NCBI GenBank assembly: GCA_004431415.1
Contig: QPMI01000249.1
Span: 25,079-89,078 of the forward strand
Source: Cyanophora paradoxa
Taxonomy: Eukaryota > Glaucocystophyceae > Cyanophorales > Cyanophoraceae
Length of the DNA: 64,000 nt
Direction: 5' to 3'
Below are positions 28,301-39,312 of this stretch, piece by piece (positions within the stretch are counted from its first letter, which is position 1; every line of letters begins with the position of its first letter). The position numbers and the translations under genes were made by a program. Under the pieces are notes generated by a model. That model did no database searches. It was not told the DNA's origin and saw only the letters and a program-made list of their open reading frames with translations.

Positions 28301-31300
28301 GCGCTCGCCGGCCGCGGGGCCGGGCATCGTGCCTCTGGCATCGAGCTTCTCTTGAGAGTGCATCCCGAGCTCAAGGCTCCGCGGATTACATCTCATTTTG
28401 CAACGGCAGCTATGCCGCTCTCAGGCCGAGGAGCTCACGATCAGAGCATTAGCTGCCGCGAGGGCCAGCTACAGCGAGGGCCAGCCCTGGCCGCAAGGCC
28501 TGAGGCCACTTTCCTGGATTTCGCAAGGCCCGTGGACGCACTCAGCGACTGCAGTGCGCCGCGCGAAATCGCAGGCTTTCGACGAGAGAGTCTTGGAGGG
28601 ACTCCTCCTCTCGGAAAGACTGGTACCCGCTTGGGGTTTGCGATCTGATCTCGGCCACTGGCCACAGATCTAGATTGAGGCAAGCAGGAGGGCTCGCAAT
28701 TGCGGCGCCGGCCGCGGGCCTCTTTGCAGGCTTCAGCGAAAGAGGTACTCCTCCTCTCGGAAAGAGGGGCACCCCGATTGGGGCCCTCTTTCGCAAGTGC
28801 TATTTGATCTCGGCCAGCGGCCACAGATCCAAGCAAGCCGTGGGGCAGGAGGGCAAGCGGCAGCAATTGCACTGCTCGTGCAGCATGCATATGCCCGTGC
28901 TCACTCCTCCTCTCGGAAGACGTCGTCCCCGACGTCTGAAATCATGTACAAGTGTACAAATATACAGCCTGCTCAGAGGCAGGTATATTGGCCGCTTATT
29001 ACAGCGACACATGGGACTCTCGCAGGGGAGGCCCAGGCTCCGCGAAAAATTGAATCGCGGTTACGAGCAGGGCTGTTCTGGCGGCTGCCCAAGCCAGCCA
29101 GACCCTAGTGCAGCTGGTGCACGTGCTCACTCACGCTCCGCCGCAGGGCGCGCGGTCGGAGCCGCTGAGCTTGAGGGCGCAGGAAGCGCGGGGCGAGCAG
29201 CCCGTGTGGGGGGGTCGGAGCAGGCACTGTGGTGGTGCCCTGCCTCGCCACAGCGACCGCAGACTTCGTCTGGGTCCTGTTTTCCCTCATCGGACCAGTA
29301 CTCTTGCTCGTCGGCAGCATCCTCTTGGGATTGCTTTGGCCGATAGTACTGGCCGCGGCGCACCCAGGGGCGTACTGGGGCGAACGGGGTGCGCTTGGGG
29401 CACACATTTGCCCAATGACGCCGCGCCTCAACGGGGACGCTAGGGTCATCTGAGCACCCATAGCAGTCTGAGGGGGGGTACTCGGGGTACCCGAGCTCAG
29501 ACATGCGGCGCAGCACCTCCGCGACGGCAGCAGGCGAGCGGGACTGCACGGCCCAAGAGGACCCACGTGCTGAGATCGAGGGCTGGGCCCTGGGGTCGGC
29601 GTCCCGAGGCGCAGCAGGGCCAAGGGAGCTCGAGGACTCATCCTCGGCAAACTTTGCCTGCAGGATACGGGTCCGTTTTGCCTCTGGCGGCTGAGCAGCT
29701 GCCGGTGCAGGCGGGAACACGGCACGGCAGCCGTGGCGCGTGCACTGCTCGATGAAAATATCATCAAGCTCGAGCGGCGAGACAGCGCCGTCACGGGCAA
29801 GGAGGCGCTGCTGCAGCGCAGCGAGGAACTCGCGCATCGTGCGCTCGTTCTCTTTCGCGAAGCCGGCCATCCGAACCTCAAGGTTCTGATATTCCGGGTC
29901 CTTGCTCGTCGAGCGGGCCTCGAGCGCGATGCGCAGGCAATCCGCATAGTACGCAGCGAGCCGCTGGCCCGGCGGCAGCGTGTGCCGCACAAGGGGCATG
30001 ACCCAGTCATGCCACGAGCGGGGGTCCTCGCCCGTGTAGGGCTCAGTGAGGGCCCGGCAGGCCGCATGCGGGCGCAGCTTGTGAATCCACGCCGTGATCG
30101 TATCGAGCAGCCCGGGGGCACGCAAGTACGAGTCACGCACGGCCACGATCGTGGCCTCATCACGCACGCAGCTCTGCTGCAGAGCGAGAATATTGGCATC
30201 ATCCTCGGCAGACCGCAGGTTTGCCGGGACAAGCTCGAGACGAGCGAGCGTGGCGCGGTCACGCTCTAGGAGAGCAACCGAGGCCTCATAGAGGTCACGC
30301 TTGCGCTCGATCTCAGCGCGGAGAGCGCCGGGGCGGATTCGCCCAACGATCACTCCGGCTAGTGCCTCCGACTTTGAGTACTCCTGGCCACCGGCAGAAT
30401 CCGGGCCAAACAAGTACTTCGTCGGCAGGGCCGACTGGAAGTTCCGCACATCCTTCCGGAACCGGTCGCCATCGGCGAGGCGCGGATTCGCAGGCAGGAA
30501 CGCGATCCGCACGGGATCATCGTCCGCCGCAGCGGAGGCAGCAAGTTGCTGCACATGCAAAGCAGCACCAGCCTGGGCATGCACAGGCTCGATGTGCGCG
30601 AGGGCAGACAGCCGGCTTCGGACTTCAGAACTGATCAGTTCAGAAGAGTTTGACATGGTGTTCTCTTTGCAACGTAAAGCCGCAAGAACAAGATGCCAGG
30701 GAGAGCACTAGGCGCGGGATTTGATCTGCAGCTCGCTGCAGAATCCGGCGCGGAGATCTCGCGGTCACGCAAGAGCGCGACTCAGGGACACTTAGAGAGC
30801 TGCTCGCAGCAGTCTCCGTGGCACGGTTGCTCGCAACCGGCGATGGGACAGGCAATGATGAGACTCTCGAGAGAGAGCTCGGCGCGTGCGCTTCGGTCTG
30901 GGGATGACCCGAAGCCCGCGATAGGCACTAGAGACGTTTCCGGTGCACTACCGTCCAACCGCAAGCGGTACAGGGCGGCGCACTCAAACGCAAAGCAACC
31001 GTGGGGACGGCGCTCGCGCGGAAAGCAGGTCTCTGGCTCCAATAGACACTGGGCAAGGCGGCGCAGCGATGCGCGCTGCGCGGCGGGGCTGGGGAGAGCG
31101 ATACGGACTCAGACCCTTGAAGGTTCGATTCCGGCAGAATGGCGCCTGTCGCGTGCGAGATTAGTGTGTCTAATCGTGCGCGCGAGAAGCCCGTGCGGAG
31201 TGCAAGCTCGGCAGGGCGGGGTTTGGCGAGTGCTGCTGCTGTTAGCCACCGTGATGGTAGACTGAGGGTGTACCCGTCCAACTACGGCGTACCCCGACAC

Positions 31301-34300
31301 ACGCATACAAATGACCGCGGCGCTCTAACTAGCCTAGGCGCCGTCGGCCTAGCAGCACGAAGGCTGCATACATCATCTAGAGCCCTAGCGGCTCACAATC
31401 GAGCATCCACTGTAAAGTCGGATGCGACAGGGTCGAAGCATGTAATTATAAGGAAATAGTCCTTTGACTCTGGATCGGGGTCCTAAAAAGGGGCAGCAGC
31501 TGCGGACCACCGCGTTGTCATTGATCAGGTTGCCATTCAGGACGTGCCGCAGCCTACTTCTGACGCTTTCGACAGCACTTCCGCTGAGGATCTTAAACGT
31601 CGCATACAGCCGCTGCGCAAACGGGCAGTCATGAACAAAGTCGACGCTCGCATTTTTCAATCTTTGATTTTGCACCTGGATTTCATACACGCGCCCGCTC
31701 TCCGTGACGTTGACCCGCTGGATGACATGGCTCGTTGTGTTGTCAAATATGATTGGGCTCCCGTCTTGCTTCTCGAGGTTGTTAACCCAGAATCTGCGAA
31801 CCGTGGCCAAAGTCAAACGCGGGTCGAGCATTTTCAAATATTCTCGAGCAATCCGAATGCGTCGCGGACCTCCAGCCCGCGTCCTCGCCCTCGAGCTCCC
31901 TCTTCACGCCGTCGGCCGCCACGACATAGAAGAAGTACCCCGTCTTCACGAACCTGCGCTGTTACGGTCGATTTCGACGCTCGAGCTCTTCCCCTGGCGC
32001 TACAGCAGCCACAGGCGCCGTAGTGGGAGGATCGCGCGCCAGAAGCCCCCGCGGACACGCTCGGTGATCTCCATCGTGCCCCGCAGCAGCCCCGGGGTTC
32101 CGGTTGGGCTGAGCCATTGGTCCATGAACGCGGCCTCTTTATCCGTCGGAATACCCCAGTAAGTCCTGCGCGCACACACGTATTCACAACTCTGAACTCG
32201 ACAGGGGAAGCGCACGCATGCGCAGGCTTGGATCCGGGGCGTACCGGAAGAAGGCGTTCTTTGGGGAGGGGAAGAGGGTCGGGTCAATGCGGAAGGTCCA
32301 CTCGAACGTCGCCACCTTCTTGCCCTCGGGGGGCCCTTCCACCTGGGCTGGACTGAGTACATGTTCGAACGAGGACTGCAGCACGGGACGGAACCTTGAT
32401 GTCGACGCCGATGAGCTTGCCCGGGTACGAGGTGTCCGGGTCCAGGTTCAGGACCTGCGCATGCCGCGCTGTCGTACCCCCGAAGCGGGGGCCGGGGCGC
32501 GAAGGGGAATCCGGAGCCTCGGAGGCGCATGCGCAGGGTCGCGGCACCTGGAAGGTGAGGCCGGCGTTGGCGCCCTGCGGGTACCGGTTCCCATGCATCA
32601 CCTGCGGGCGGGGCGGCCAATTCGCATCAGAGTCGTGTATGTGTGTGTGTGGGGGGGGGGGGGGGGGGGGCGAGTGACATCGATCGCGACGTTGACCCCT
32701 GGCCAATATATAATTTTATAAGATTTAGGGTCCGAGCCCTTCGGGTCCGAGCTCGAGCTCGATGGCGAGGATCCGGAGCGGAGATGGAGAGAGCGGGAGT
32801 CTGCAGCTGGCCGCAGAGAACATGATTGTGACGTCGACCCCTGGCAATAATTATATACGATCTAAAAGTCCCAGCCCTTCAATTTCAACTGTCCCCCGAG
32901 CTCGATTGTGAGGCGTGGGACCGCACCCGGCGGGTGACGAACTCGGCGCGCTCGGCGCCGCGCGCGAGCTCGAGGAGCCGCCCGGGGGCCGTCACGTACT
33001 CCGCCAGCGCCAGGCACAGGCTGCGCCGGCGTCAAGCTCAAGCTTCGACTTCCGAGTTCTGTGAAGACTGTGTGAAGCTTAAGGCGCACTCTTCCTCGGG
33101 GGAGGCGGCGGCCGTGCCGTTCGCGACGCCGTGCGGCCACCAGAAGCGGCTCACATTCCCCTGCGCGGCGTCGGCACCCGTGCGGGCGGGGCGGCCGCGG
33201 GCGCGGCCCATCTGGAGGAGTCTGAATTGCTCGCACCGGCTTAGAGGTGGCCCAGGCGCTGGGCCCGCCCGTCCAGCCGCCGAGCGCCGCCCAGTCGCTC
33301 TTGAGGCCTTCCGAGAACAGGCGCGCCCTGCAATTGCAGAGGCGCGCGAGTCAAGATGCGTAAATTGAGAATAAATGCATAAATGAACGCGCGCGCGCGG
33401 ACCACATGAAGCGGGCGCTCTCGAAGAGGAGCGCCTCGTGGGCGCCCGGCGGGGCGAGCGCCGCGGGGTCGGCGCTCCCGTTCCGCGCCCCGTCAGAGAG
33501 CCGCTCGAAGGCCGCGCTGCAGGCGGGCTCAGATGCGCAGGCGCACACGATGGAGAGGGATTGAGGCTTTGAGGGGCCGGGGCGCCAGCCAAAAATAGGC
33601 ACAGGCCATGAGGTTAAAGGCGCATATGCATGCGATTATCCAATTCGAATCTTGAGGTCTTCATAAAAAAAGGCGCATTCAATGATGCGATGGCGGCACG
33701 TGCACGATCAACTTGCTGCGTGCAGTGTGAGGACCCGGGATGATTCGGGGAATCACTAGCCCCTCGCGAGATGGCCTGTTGGTAGAACTGCCGCCTTGAC
33801 ACCCCCTTAGTCGTTGGTTCGACTTCGGCTGGGTCCGGGTCGCAACGCGTCCATAACAAACTCACATCTAAATTTTAGCGGAGCCTAAAGTACGGGTCGG
33901 GCTGGGCGACCGCGATCGCGAGGGCGGCACCTGGAGAGCTCGATGTAGGAGTCGGCGGCCGCGGCCGGCCAGGCGCGGGCGAGGCGCCCCGACGAGGGCG
34001 GCGAGGCGCGCGCCAGGATGTACTTCATGCCCGGGGGCGCGTGGAAGCCCTGCCGCCCGCTCAGTTCAGCCTCAAAGTTCTAGATATATAGATTATGGCC
34101 CAGTGTTTCGGTCTAGGGGCAATGCGATGAAGCGCCATGATCTAGATCTAGAGTCGAGGGCGATGCGGGCGCATTTTGACTTGCAGTTGCATCGAATGTT
34201 GACGTTCCGGGGGTACCGGTGGAGATCTAGAGGCCCAGGGGGCCGGGGCCGGGGCGCACGAGGGGCATGTCCTCGAGGAGGGTGAGGAGGAGCAGCAGCT

Positions 34301-36403
34301 CGGCCTCCGAGAGGCGCCGGAAGGCGGCGGCGCCCTCCCCGGAGCCCCCGGCCGCCAGCGCCGCCCCCGCCTCCCCCGAGGCCGGCTCCGGCGCGCTCAG
34401 CTTGAACCGCTCCGAGAGCACCTGGCGCCATGGTGTTGGAATAAATACTTCCAAACAGAATAATAAATGCCACCGCAGCGGGGGCGGGGCGCATGGGCAT
34501 GGGCACCCGCTCGAGGGCGGCGCGGTCGGCGCCGAAGTTGGAGACGAAGAGGAGGAGGGCGCGGTGGAGGCGGCGCGAGTGGAAGCGGCGGCGGGAGCCG
34601 TCCCCGCGGCGCAGGCGCGGCGCCGCGTCCACGAACGCATCCACGTGCACCTGCGCATGCGCGCCCCGCTCAACAGGATTCGAAAGAGCTCAAATAGAGT
34701 AAGAGACTCAGGCCCAGATGAATTCGGGGCGCGCGCGCCTGGACGCGGACGCCGTCGACGGCGATGTCGCGCCCCCCGAGCGCCGGGGCCGTCCCGTTGA
34801 CGAGGGACCAGAGGGTCCGCCGCGGCGGCCGCGCGTACGGCACCGCCTTAAAGGCCTCTCTGCGCGCCGCCCGGGCTTAAGCTTGAGCCCATGACGAAGG
34901 TTTCAGGTCTTGTGTACGCACAGAAGGCGCCAGGCGAGCTCGCCGTGCCAGGGGACGGTCTGAATGCGCCAGACGGGAAATTCAAGCATTAATTTCAACA
35001 TATGTGAATTTCCCTTTAGAATTTCGCGTCCGGATCGCACCGAGTTGGGCGCGAGGACGACGTTGTGAAGGTGGAGGAGGCGGTCCGTCCCGGGGGCGTC
35101 CGGCAGCGCGACCGCCCCGAAGCCCTCGACCTCCACCGACGGCGGCGCCGAGCTGCGCGCGCGCCCGACGCGTTAGCGGAGTGAGCTCGAATTCGAAGTG
35201 CCTGGGGCCGCATGACCTGTTGCCGGTGAAGAGGTAGGAGGAGGACTGGACGCCGGCGCGGCTGGCGTCCTCGCGCCACGAGAACTGGAAGAGGGAGGAG
35301 GAGCGGGGCAGGGGCGCGGCGGCGGGGGCGGCCGGCACGGGCGCCGGCTTGCGCGTGCGGTTGAAGGCCTCCACGAGGGCGGCCGAGGCGGTCTCGGAGG
35401 CCGTCATCAGGAGCGAGGGTAGGTCCCGCCCCACCTGCGCACGCACCGCCCGCGCGCGGGCGACATGTAAACGAGAAGCCAATGTGCTGGTACCGGTGGA
35501 CGAGGAGGCACCTGGGTCGCCTGGTGCGTCGCGTTGAGCGGAACGGTGGCGTTCGCGCTCGCGCCCGATCCCGAGGCCGCCCCGAGGAGCGAGCGCCGGG
35601 CGGGTCCGCCGTCCTCCGCATCCCCGCGGATCCGAAGGCGGCGACGCGCGGCAGAGGCGGAGCCGGATCCGGAGGCGGAGGCGGAGGCGGAGGCGGAGGC
35701 GGCCCAGGCGAGGAGCTGGGCGTCGGAGGGGCGGGGCACGCGGATGGAGGCGCCGGCGGCCTCGGGGCGCCAGCAGCCGCCGGAGACGGTGACCTCGAGG
35801 GAGGCCGGGAGCGTGTACCCGGAGAGCTGCCCCGGCGGTTCCGGTCGGGGTGATTATAAGGGGGCCGAGGGTCGGGGGCAATTCGCAAGGCCGGGGCCCG
35901 GGGTGACATGACAAGCGGACCTCGAAGCGGAGGAAGTAGGAGCCGTCGGGGACGCCCTCGATGCGGAAGGCGGCGCGCTGCGGGGAGACGCCCGGCAGGC
36001 CGCCGGCCGCCGCCGGCGCCGAGCGCAGGAACGCGTCGCTGCCCAGGGTCACCAGCAGCCGCGGCGCGTCCTCCGCCGTCACCCCCTGCGCATCCGGAGC
36101 TCTCACCGCGCAAAGTCTTACAAGAAGAAGTCTAATAGAACTGCATCTTCATGATCAGATGCATACCTCGACGACGCCGGCGACGACGCCGGCGGGGACG
36201 AAGGCGACGGCGGGGGCGCCCCGGGCGCTCGCCGAGGCCGGGACGAGGACGGGGCAGAGCGAGGGCGGCACCGAGAGCGTCACATCGAACGTGGAGAGCA
36301 CGGCGGCCGCCGGGAGCGAGGCCGCTTCGGCCGGGCCCGGGGCGAGCAGCAGCTGCAGGCTGAGGCCTACGGCGAGTGCGAGAAGGAAGGTGGGCGGCCG
36401 CAT
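25307..36403 (-). CDS. Large secreted or cell-surface protein, gene split by an LTR retrotransposon
   Basis: Start ATG 36401-36403 with a clear signal peptide (MRPPTFLLALAVGLSLQLLL, APGPAEA). Exons then follow leftward: VTAEDAPRLLVTLGSDAFLR; LSGYTLPASLEVTVSGG; VGRDLPSLLMTASETASAAL; VEVEGFGAVALPDAPGTDRL; HVDAFVDAAPRLRRGDGSRR; SERFKLSAPEPASGE; APPGMKYILARASP; LALAEYVTAPGRLLELARG; VATFEWTFRIDPTLFPSPKN; TYWGIPTDKEAAFMDQWLSP; TGYFFYVVAADGVKREL; then PIIFDNTTSHVIQRVNVTES. The intron 26077-31507 holds the LTR element. Downstream come VGKQYCVKLTEAFAYNCTVD, QETTAAEMYRTPDKQYNINI, AAPTDPTNPNGGTYVTIRYW (25449-25706) with a GDVFEYHYHENYYTRFFVGD motif, and a last exon EINLGDKADNRRQYLFT ending at TGA 25307. 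Many N-x-S/T sites. The C-terminal beta-rich module looks Ig-like. No transmembrane helix seen. Confidence 0.7.
26130..26134. repeat. Target-site duplication (left)
   Basis: GGGTC immediately before the left LTR, matching GGGTC at 31430-31434 after the right LTR. A 5-bp duplication is usual for LTR-element integrases. Confidence 0.9.
26135..26417 (-). repeat. LTR, 3' copy of the element (left)
   Basis: 283 bases, TGTCGCGTGCGAGATTAGTG ... AAAGTCGGATGCGACA, same as 31147-31429. No clear TATA or AATAAA seen. Confidence 0.92.
26418..29126. repeat. Repeat-rich non-coding interior of the LTR element
   Basis: No pol-like frame. Recognisable units: ACTGCCGGGAATCGAAAA three times (26566, 26620, 26664); a unit CCGAGCTGTGCTCAAGGC twice (27439 and 27528 area); a TGCCGCCTGGGTGCCAACTT-like unit twice (about 27959 and 28053); and ACTCCTCCTCTCGGA at 28601, 28747 and 28903, identical to the sequence beside the 3' LTR at 26418. 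The last three head units of roughly 150 bases that also share GATCTCGGCCA and GGCCACAGATC. Confidence 0.7.
26419..26429 (-). promoter_or_regulatory. Polypurine tract
   Basis: On the minus strand GAGAGGAGGAG lies one base before the TGTCGC start of the 3' LTR, the position where plus-strand DNA synthesis is primed in LTR elements. Confidence 0.75.
29127..30656 (-). CDS. Gag-like protein of the LTR element
   Basis: 509 codons from ATG 30654-30656 (MSNSSELISSEVRSRLSALA) to a stop at 29127. Mostly helical, with a central capsid-like part (EPYTGEDPRSWHDWVMPLVR; QRLAAYYADCLRIALEARS). Two zinc-binding motifs near the C-terminus: CYGCSDDPSVPVEARRHWANVC (C-x2-C-x12-H-x4-C) and CGRCGEAGHHHSAC (C-x2-C-x4-H-x4-C), followed by a Pro/Ala tail. 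The ORF is uninterrupted, which with the identical LTRs suggests recent selection or youth. In known families Gag packages element RNA into particles; function here is inferred. Confidence 0.8.
   Translation of the reverse strand: MSNSSELISSEVRSRLSALAHIEPVHAQAGAALHVQQLAASAAADDDPVRIAFLPANPRLADGDRFRKDVRNFQSALPTKYLFGPDSAGGQEYSKSEALAGVIVGRIRPGALRAEIERKRDLYEASVALLERDRATLARLELVPANLRSAEDDANILALQQSCVRDEATIVAVRDSYLRAPGLLDTITAWIHKLRPHAACRALTEPYTGEDPRSWHDWVMPLVRHTLPPGQRLAAYYADCLRIALEARSTSKDPEYQNLEVRMAGFAKENERTMREFLAALQQRLLARDGAVSPLELDDIFIEQCTRHGCRAVFPPAPAAAQPPEAKRTRILQAKFAEDESSSSLGPAAPRDADPRAQPSISARGSSWAVQSRSPAAVAEVLRRMSELGYPEYPPSDCYGCSDDPSVPVEARRHWANVCPKRTPFAPVRPWVRRGQYYRPKQSQEDAADEQEYWSDEGKQDPDEVCGRCGEAGHHHSACSDPPTRAARPALPAPSSSAAPTARPAAERE
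31124..31146 (-). promoter_or_regulatory. Probable primer-binding site region
   Basis: Directly inside the 5' LTR. The + strand reads GGTTCGATTCC (tRNA T-arm consensus, from 31123) followed by about 14 bases up to the LTR, as expected if the minus strand pairs with the 3' end of a tRNA. The expected TGG against CCA is shifted or replaced (GGC), so the primer tRNA was not identified. Confidence 0.45.
31147..31429 (-). repeat. LTR, 5' copy of the element (right)
   Basis: 283 bases, same as 26135-26417 as far as can be read; followed by GGGTC (31430-31434), the second target-site copy. Confidence 0.92.
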
Positions 36404-37526
36404 GTATATGCGGAGCCGCCACACGTTTCGCCTTCGGCTTCTTGAGCTGGCCATATGCATCAGGGGCGAGCTCGAAGCCGTCAACATCTGCGTGCCAGCC
36501 TGGCAGTTCTTGCGCGGCGGCGATATCGCTTGCTCGATCGGCTGCTCTAGATCTACGATCTGGAACTTCGGAATGGGCGCCACCTAGGCCTTAAGCTTGA
36601 GCCACTGGAAAACGCGCTGCTGTTCAACGCGCGCGCCTTCTGCTGCTTAGCCTTGCTTGCCAGCAGGCTTGCTGTGGCACATGTAAAGACCTGCGCCGCT
36701 GCGCGGCCGCCGCACTCGCTGCTGCGCTCTCTCTTGCAGGCAAGCCTGAAGTTGCAGGCTTGCAGCTGCGCATGCAGCCGGGATCCTGCGGCAATATTTA
36801 ATATTTCGCCGTCAATGGCCATCTGAGCTGTGAGACCGATGAATGTGAAAGTGTTAATTTGGTTTTTTAAAGGCGTTTATAAATGAATGCGTTTATAAAA
36901 TTAAAGGCGACTTCTAATATTAATATTTGGAGTCCGGAATTTTGGATCGACGAGTACGTGGATTTATCGGTGGATTCACGGCCCGCGGGCGCCGGCTAGC
37001 TGCGGCCCGCCGGCGCGCCGGCCTGCGGGAGGCTGCGGCCCGCGCGCCGCGGCCCGCGGGCTGCGCGGCCCAGCCGGGCGCCGCCCCCCCGCGGCCGCGT
37101 CCGCGGGCCGGGCGGCCCAGCCGAGATGGGACTACCCCCTACGGAAATTAGAAGATCATCCAAAAACTTTTATTACTATAAATTTGCAGCAGCATTACGC
37201 ATACGGGCTCCGCTTTGCAGCAGCAGAAGCAGGAAGAAGGAACTTCAAGGAAGCAGCGCGCTAGTGCTGCAGGGCCGGCCCTGCAGCAGCAGCCTAGTGA
37301 AGCAGAGTCCGCAGAGAGTGCAGAATCACTGCAGAGCCGGCGGTCTGCAACTACAGCACACGCTGATCATGACCTGTGATCATGACTTCCTGTCTGGCCC
37401 CAGCGCTGACGCGGTCCTGCACGCCATGATGACCGAGCGCAACACGGCAAACATAAAAGCGGCACGCCTACGGAATCTACGGATGCGTACGCGCCCGCGG
37501 CCGGCCGCGGTCCCTTGGCCATATGC
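36404..37526. other. Intergenic region between two divergent signal-peptide genes
   Basis: No gene called. 36835-36935 is A/T-rich. 36975-37125 is a very GC-rich stretch built from overlapping GCGGCCCGC/GCCGGC palindromic words. 37200-37370 repeats GCAGCAG/GCAGGGCC-type words. Probably holds the two divergent promoters. Confidence 0.4.
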
Positions 37527-39312
37527 ATGCATATGCGTATATGGGCCCGTCTGGCCCTCTGGGCGCTCGCCCTCGCCTTGTCCATGTTCGCGGCACCGGT
37601 GTTGATGCCAATTGCAACCGCCTCCGCCCAGCCGTGCGACGGCTCTCTGGAAGTCGCCGCCGCGTCCGCCGAGAGCAGCGTGCTCTGGTGCGCTCGATAG
37701 CGCGCGCGCGCCCTTGGCCCCTGTGACCAACAGTAGCGCAAGCTGACCCCGGCCCGACCCAGGCTTCCCCCGGGCGCGACCGTGCAACTGGAGACGGGCG
37801 CCGCGGGCGCACCCGTGCGAGCTCAGTACCGGTTCGAACCGCGGCCGCGAATCGCCCGGCTTGCAATAGGAAATTCGAAGTGCTGCACTGCGGCAGCTGC
37901 AGCTGCAGCTGCACCGATCCGCGCGCCGACGTTTGCGCGCCGGCGCGGGCGCACAGGTACACGACGCTGCGCATGCTGGGCAAGTGTTACGCGGCCATCA
38001 ACCAGACCGTCCTCACTGAGGCCCGCCGCGCCCGGCTCCCAAGCTTGAGCCCCGCGCGCCCCGCCGGCGTCGCCTCACGGATCAGACTGTGCGCGCAGGC
38101 GGCCTGGCTCTCTCCGATCGACGACCCCGACCTCTTCTTCAGGAGCGAGGTCACCCTCATCAACTCGGACGGCGGCTCCGGTGTGCGGCGCCGGCGCTCA
38201 GCGGCTCGCATTTGTCTCGGCCTCGCGGGTGCATGCGCAAGCGCGCGCCGGTTGACGGGAGGGCGCTGTGCCGCGGCAGGCGGCGCCGGCGGGCAAGGGA
38301 GCGCCAACTCGAGCTCGAGCCCCGGCACGAATTCGAACTCGACGCGGGGCCAGGGCCTCCCCGTCCCGGCGTTGGACGGCTCGGCTCCGGCCCTCGAGCA
38401 GGCCCGCCGCCTCGCCGCCGCCACCTCGGCGGTCCTCCAGGCAGGCCCCCGCCGGCGCCCCGCCCCGGCCCGGGCCCCGTGCCGCCCGCTGGAACGCCTC
38501 GCAGCTGAAGCTGGACTTGGACTTGGCGGCGTTCAACAGCTCGGAGGGGGTGCGGGGGGAGCTGCTCTCGGCCCTCGCCGCCGCGCTGCGCGCCGCCGTC
38601 GCCCAGCTGCGCCTCCTCTCCTACGCCCCCGGCAGCGTCCTCGCCACCGTGCGGCCCGGGCCCTCCCGAGACCGACGTCGACAGGTTGGGTTCCACATGT
38701 GACCCGCCGAGGCGGCGCGGGCCGGGGGCAGGTGGAGATCATGCACGGGAGCGCGGCCGGGCAGCGGCCGGCCGCCGAGATCCTGCGCGACCTTCAGGTG
38801 CCCGCGGCCCCGGGACCCCGGGGCTCTCCTGGCCCGCAGCCTCTTCCAACGGGTACCCCCCTCCGCAGGCCTCGCTCGCCGCCGGGAACTTCACCCTCGG
38901 CTCCCGCTTCCCCGTCCTCGCCGCCGCCGCCTACGCGCCCCTCGGTCCGCCCGCTCGCGATCGGCCGCCGCGCCCACTAGTAGAATTATCGCCTCGTGAT
39001 CGAGCCTAACGTTGAACATTCGCAGCCTCGACCAGTGGTAACGGTCCAGTCTCCCCCACGTCGTCCTCCTCCTCGTCGGACGCGGCGCTGATCGGGGGCC
39101 TGGTCGGCGGCCTCGGGGGCGCGGCCCTGATCGCCGCCGTCGTCGCTGGCGCGGTGCTCTGGCGCCGCCGCCGCGCAAAGGTGCCGCCCCCGCGGCCGCG
39201 TCGGCTCCTTTGCCGACCGATCCCTTGATCCGCAGACGGCGCAGAGCTTGAGCTCGAGGCCCAAGACCGTCGACGTCGCGGCCGCCGCCCCCTCGAGCTC
39301 TCCGCCAAACAT
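37527..39312 (+). CDS. Type I membrane protein, function unknown
   Basis: ATG 37527 with a signal peptide (MHMRIWARLALWALALALSM, then FAAPVLMPIATASAQPCDG). The frame joins in phase through V-L-W to LPPGATVQLETGAAGAP. A Cys-containing exon reads RYTTLRMLGKCYAAINQTVL, ending in TE before a GC-AG intron (gcccgccgcg..cgcgcag). Next exons: AAWLSPIDDPDLFFRSEVTL; WNASQLKLDLDLAAFNSSEG with ELLSALAAALRAAVAQLRLL; EIMHGSAAGQRPAAEILRDL; ASLAAGNFTLGSRFPVLAAA. A single transmembrane helix lies near 39085-39170 (LIGGLVGGLGGAALIAAVVA, GAVLW), followed by RRRRAK, and a short cytosolic tail TAQSLSSRPKTVDVAAAA ends at TAG 39310-39312. N-glycosylation sites in the outer part. Divergent from the surface-protein gene at 36403. 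Family not recognised. Confidence 0.7.

Larger units (their letters stand above)
26135..31429 (-). mobile_element. Gag-only LTR retrotransposon (non-autonomous, TR-GAG type)
   Basis: 5295 bases bounded by two 283-bp LTRs that look identical over their full length, with TGTCGC...GCGACA termini and a 5-bp GGGTC target duplication. Coding direction is minus. The internal 4729 bases hold one long ORF, a Gag-like protein with two zinc knuckles (29127-30656); no protease, RT, RNase H or integrase motif is present. A purine tract precedes the 3' LTR (26419-26429) and a tRNA T-arm-like segment follows the 5' LTR (31124-31146). About 2.7 kb between gag and the 3' LTR is non-coding and full of degenerate repeats. 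Identical LTRs and a clean duplication imply recent insertion, so enzymes must come from another element. It lies in an intron of the surface-protein gene in the same orientation. Confidence 0.9.

Noticed and set aside
29108-30270. Plus-strand frames across the LTR element's gag
   Set aside because: Antisense to an intact 509-codon Gag with two zinc knuckles.
31060-31146. Possible tRNA gene next to the right LTR
   Set aside because: Only the T-arm side resembles a tRNA; there is no matching 5' acceptor half. Better explained as the primer-binding region of the LTR element.
33770-33840. tRNA-like segment with TGGCCTGTTGG and GGTTCGACTTC
   Set aside because: The pol III A-box and B-box words are present, but no complementary acceptor or anticodon stems could be drawn; at most a tRNA-derived fragment.
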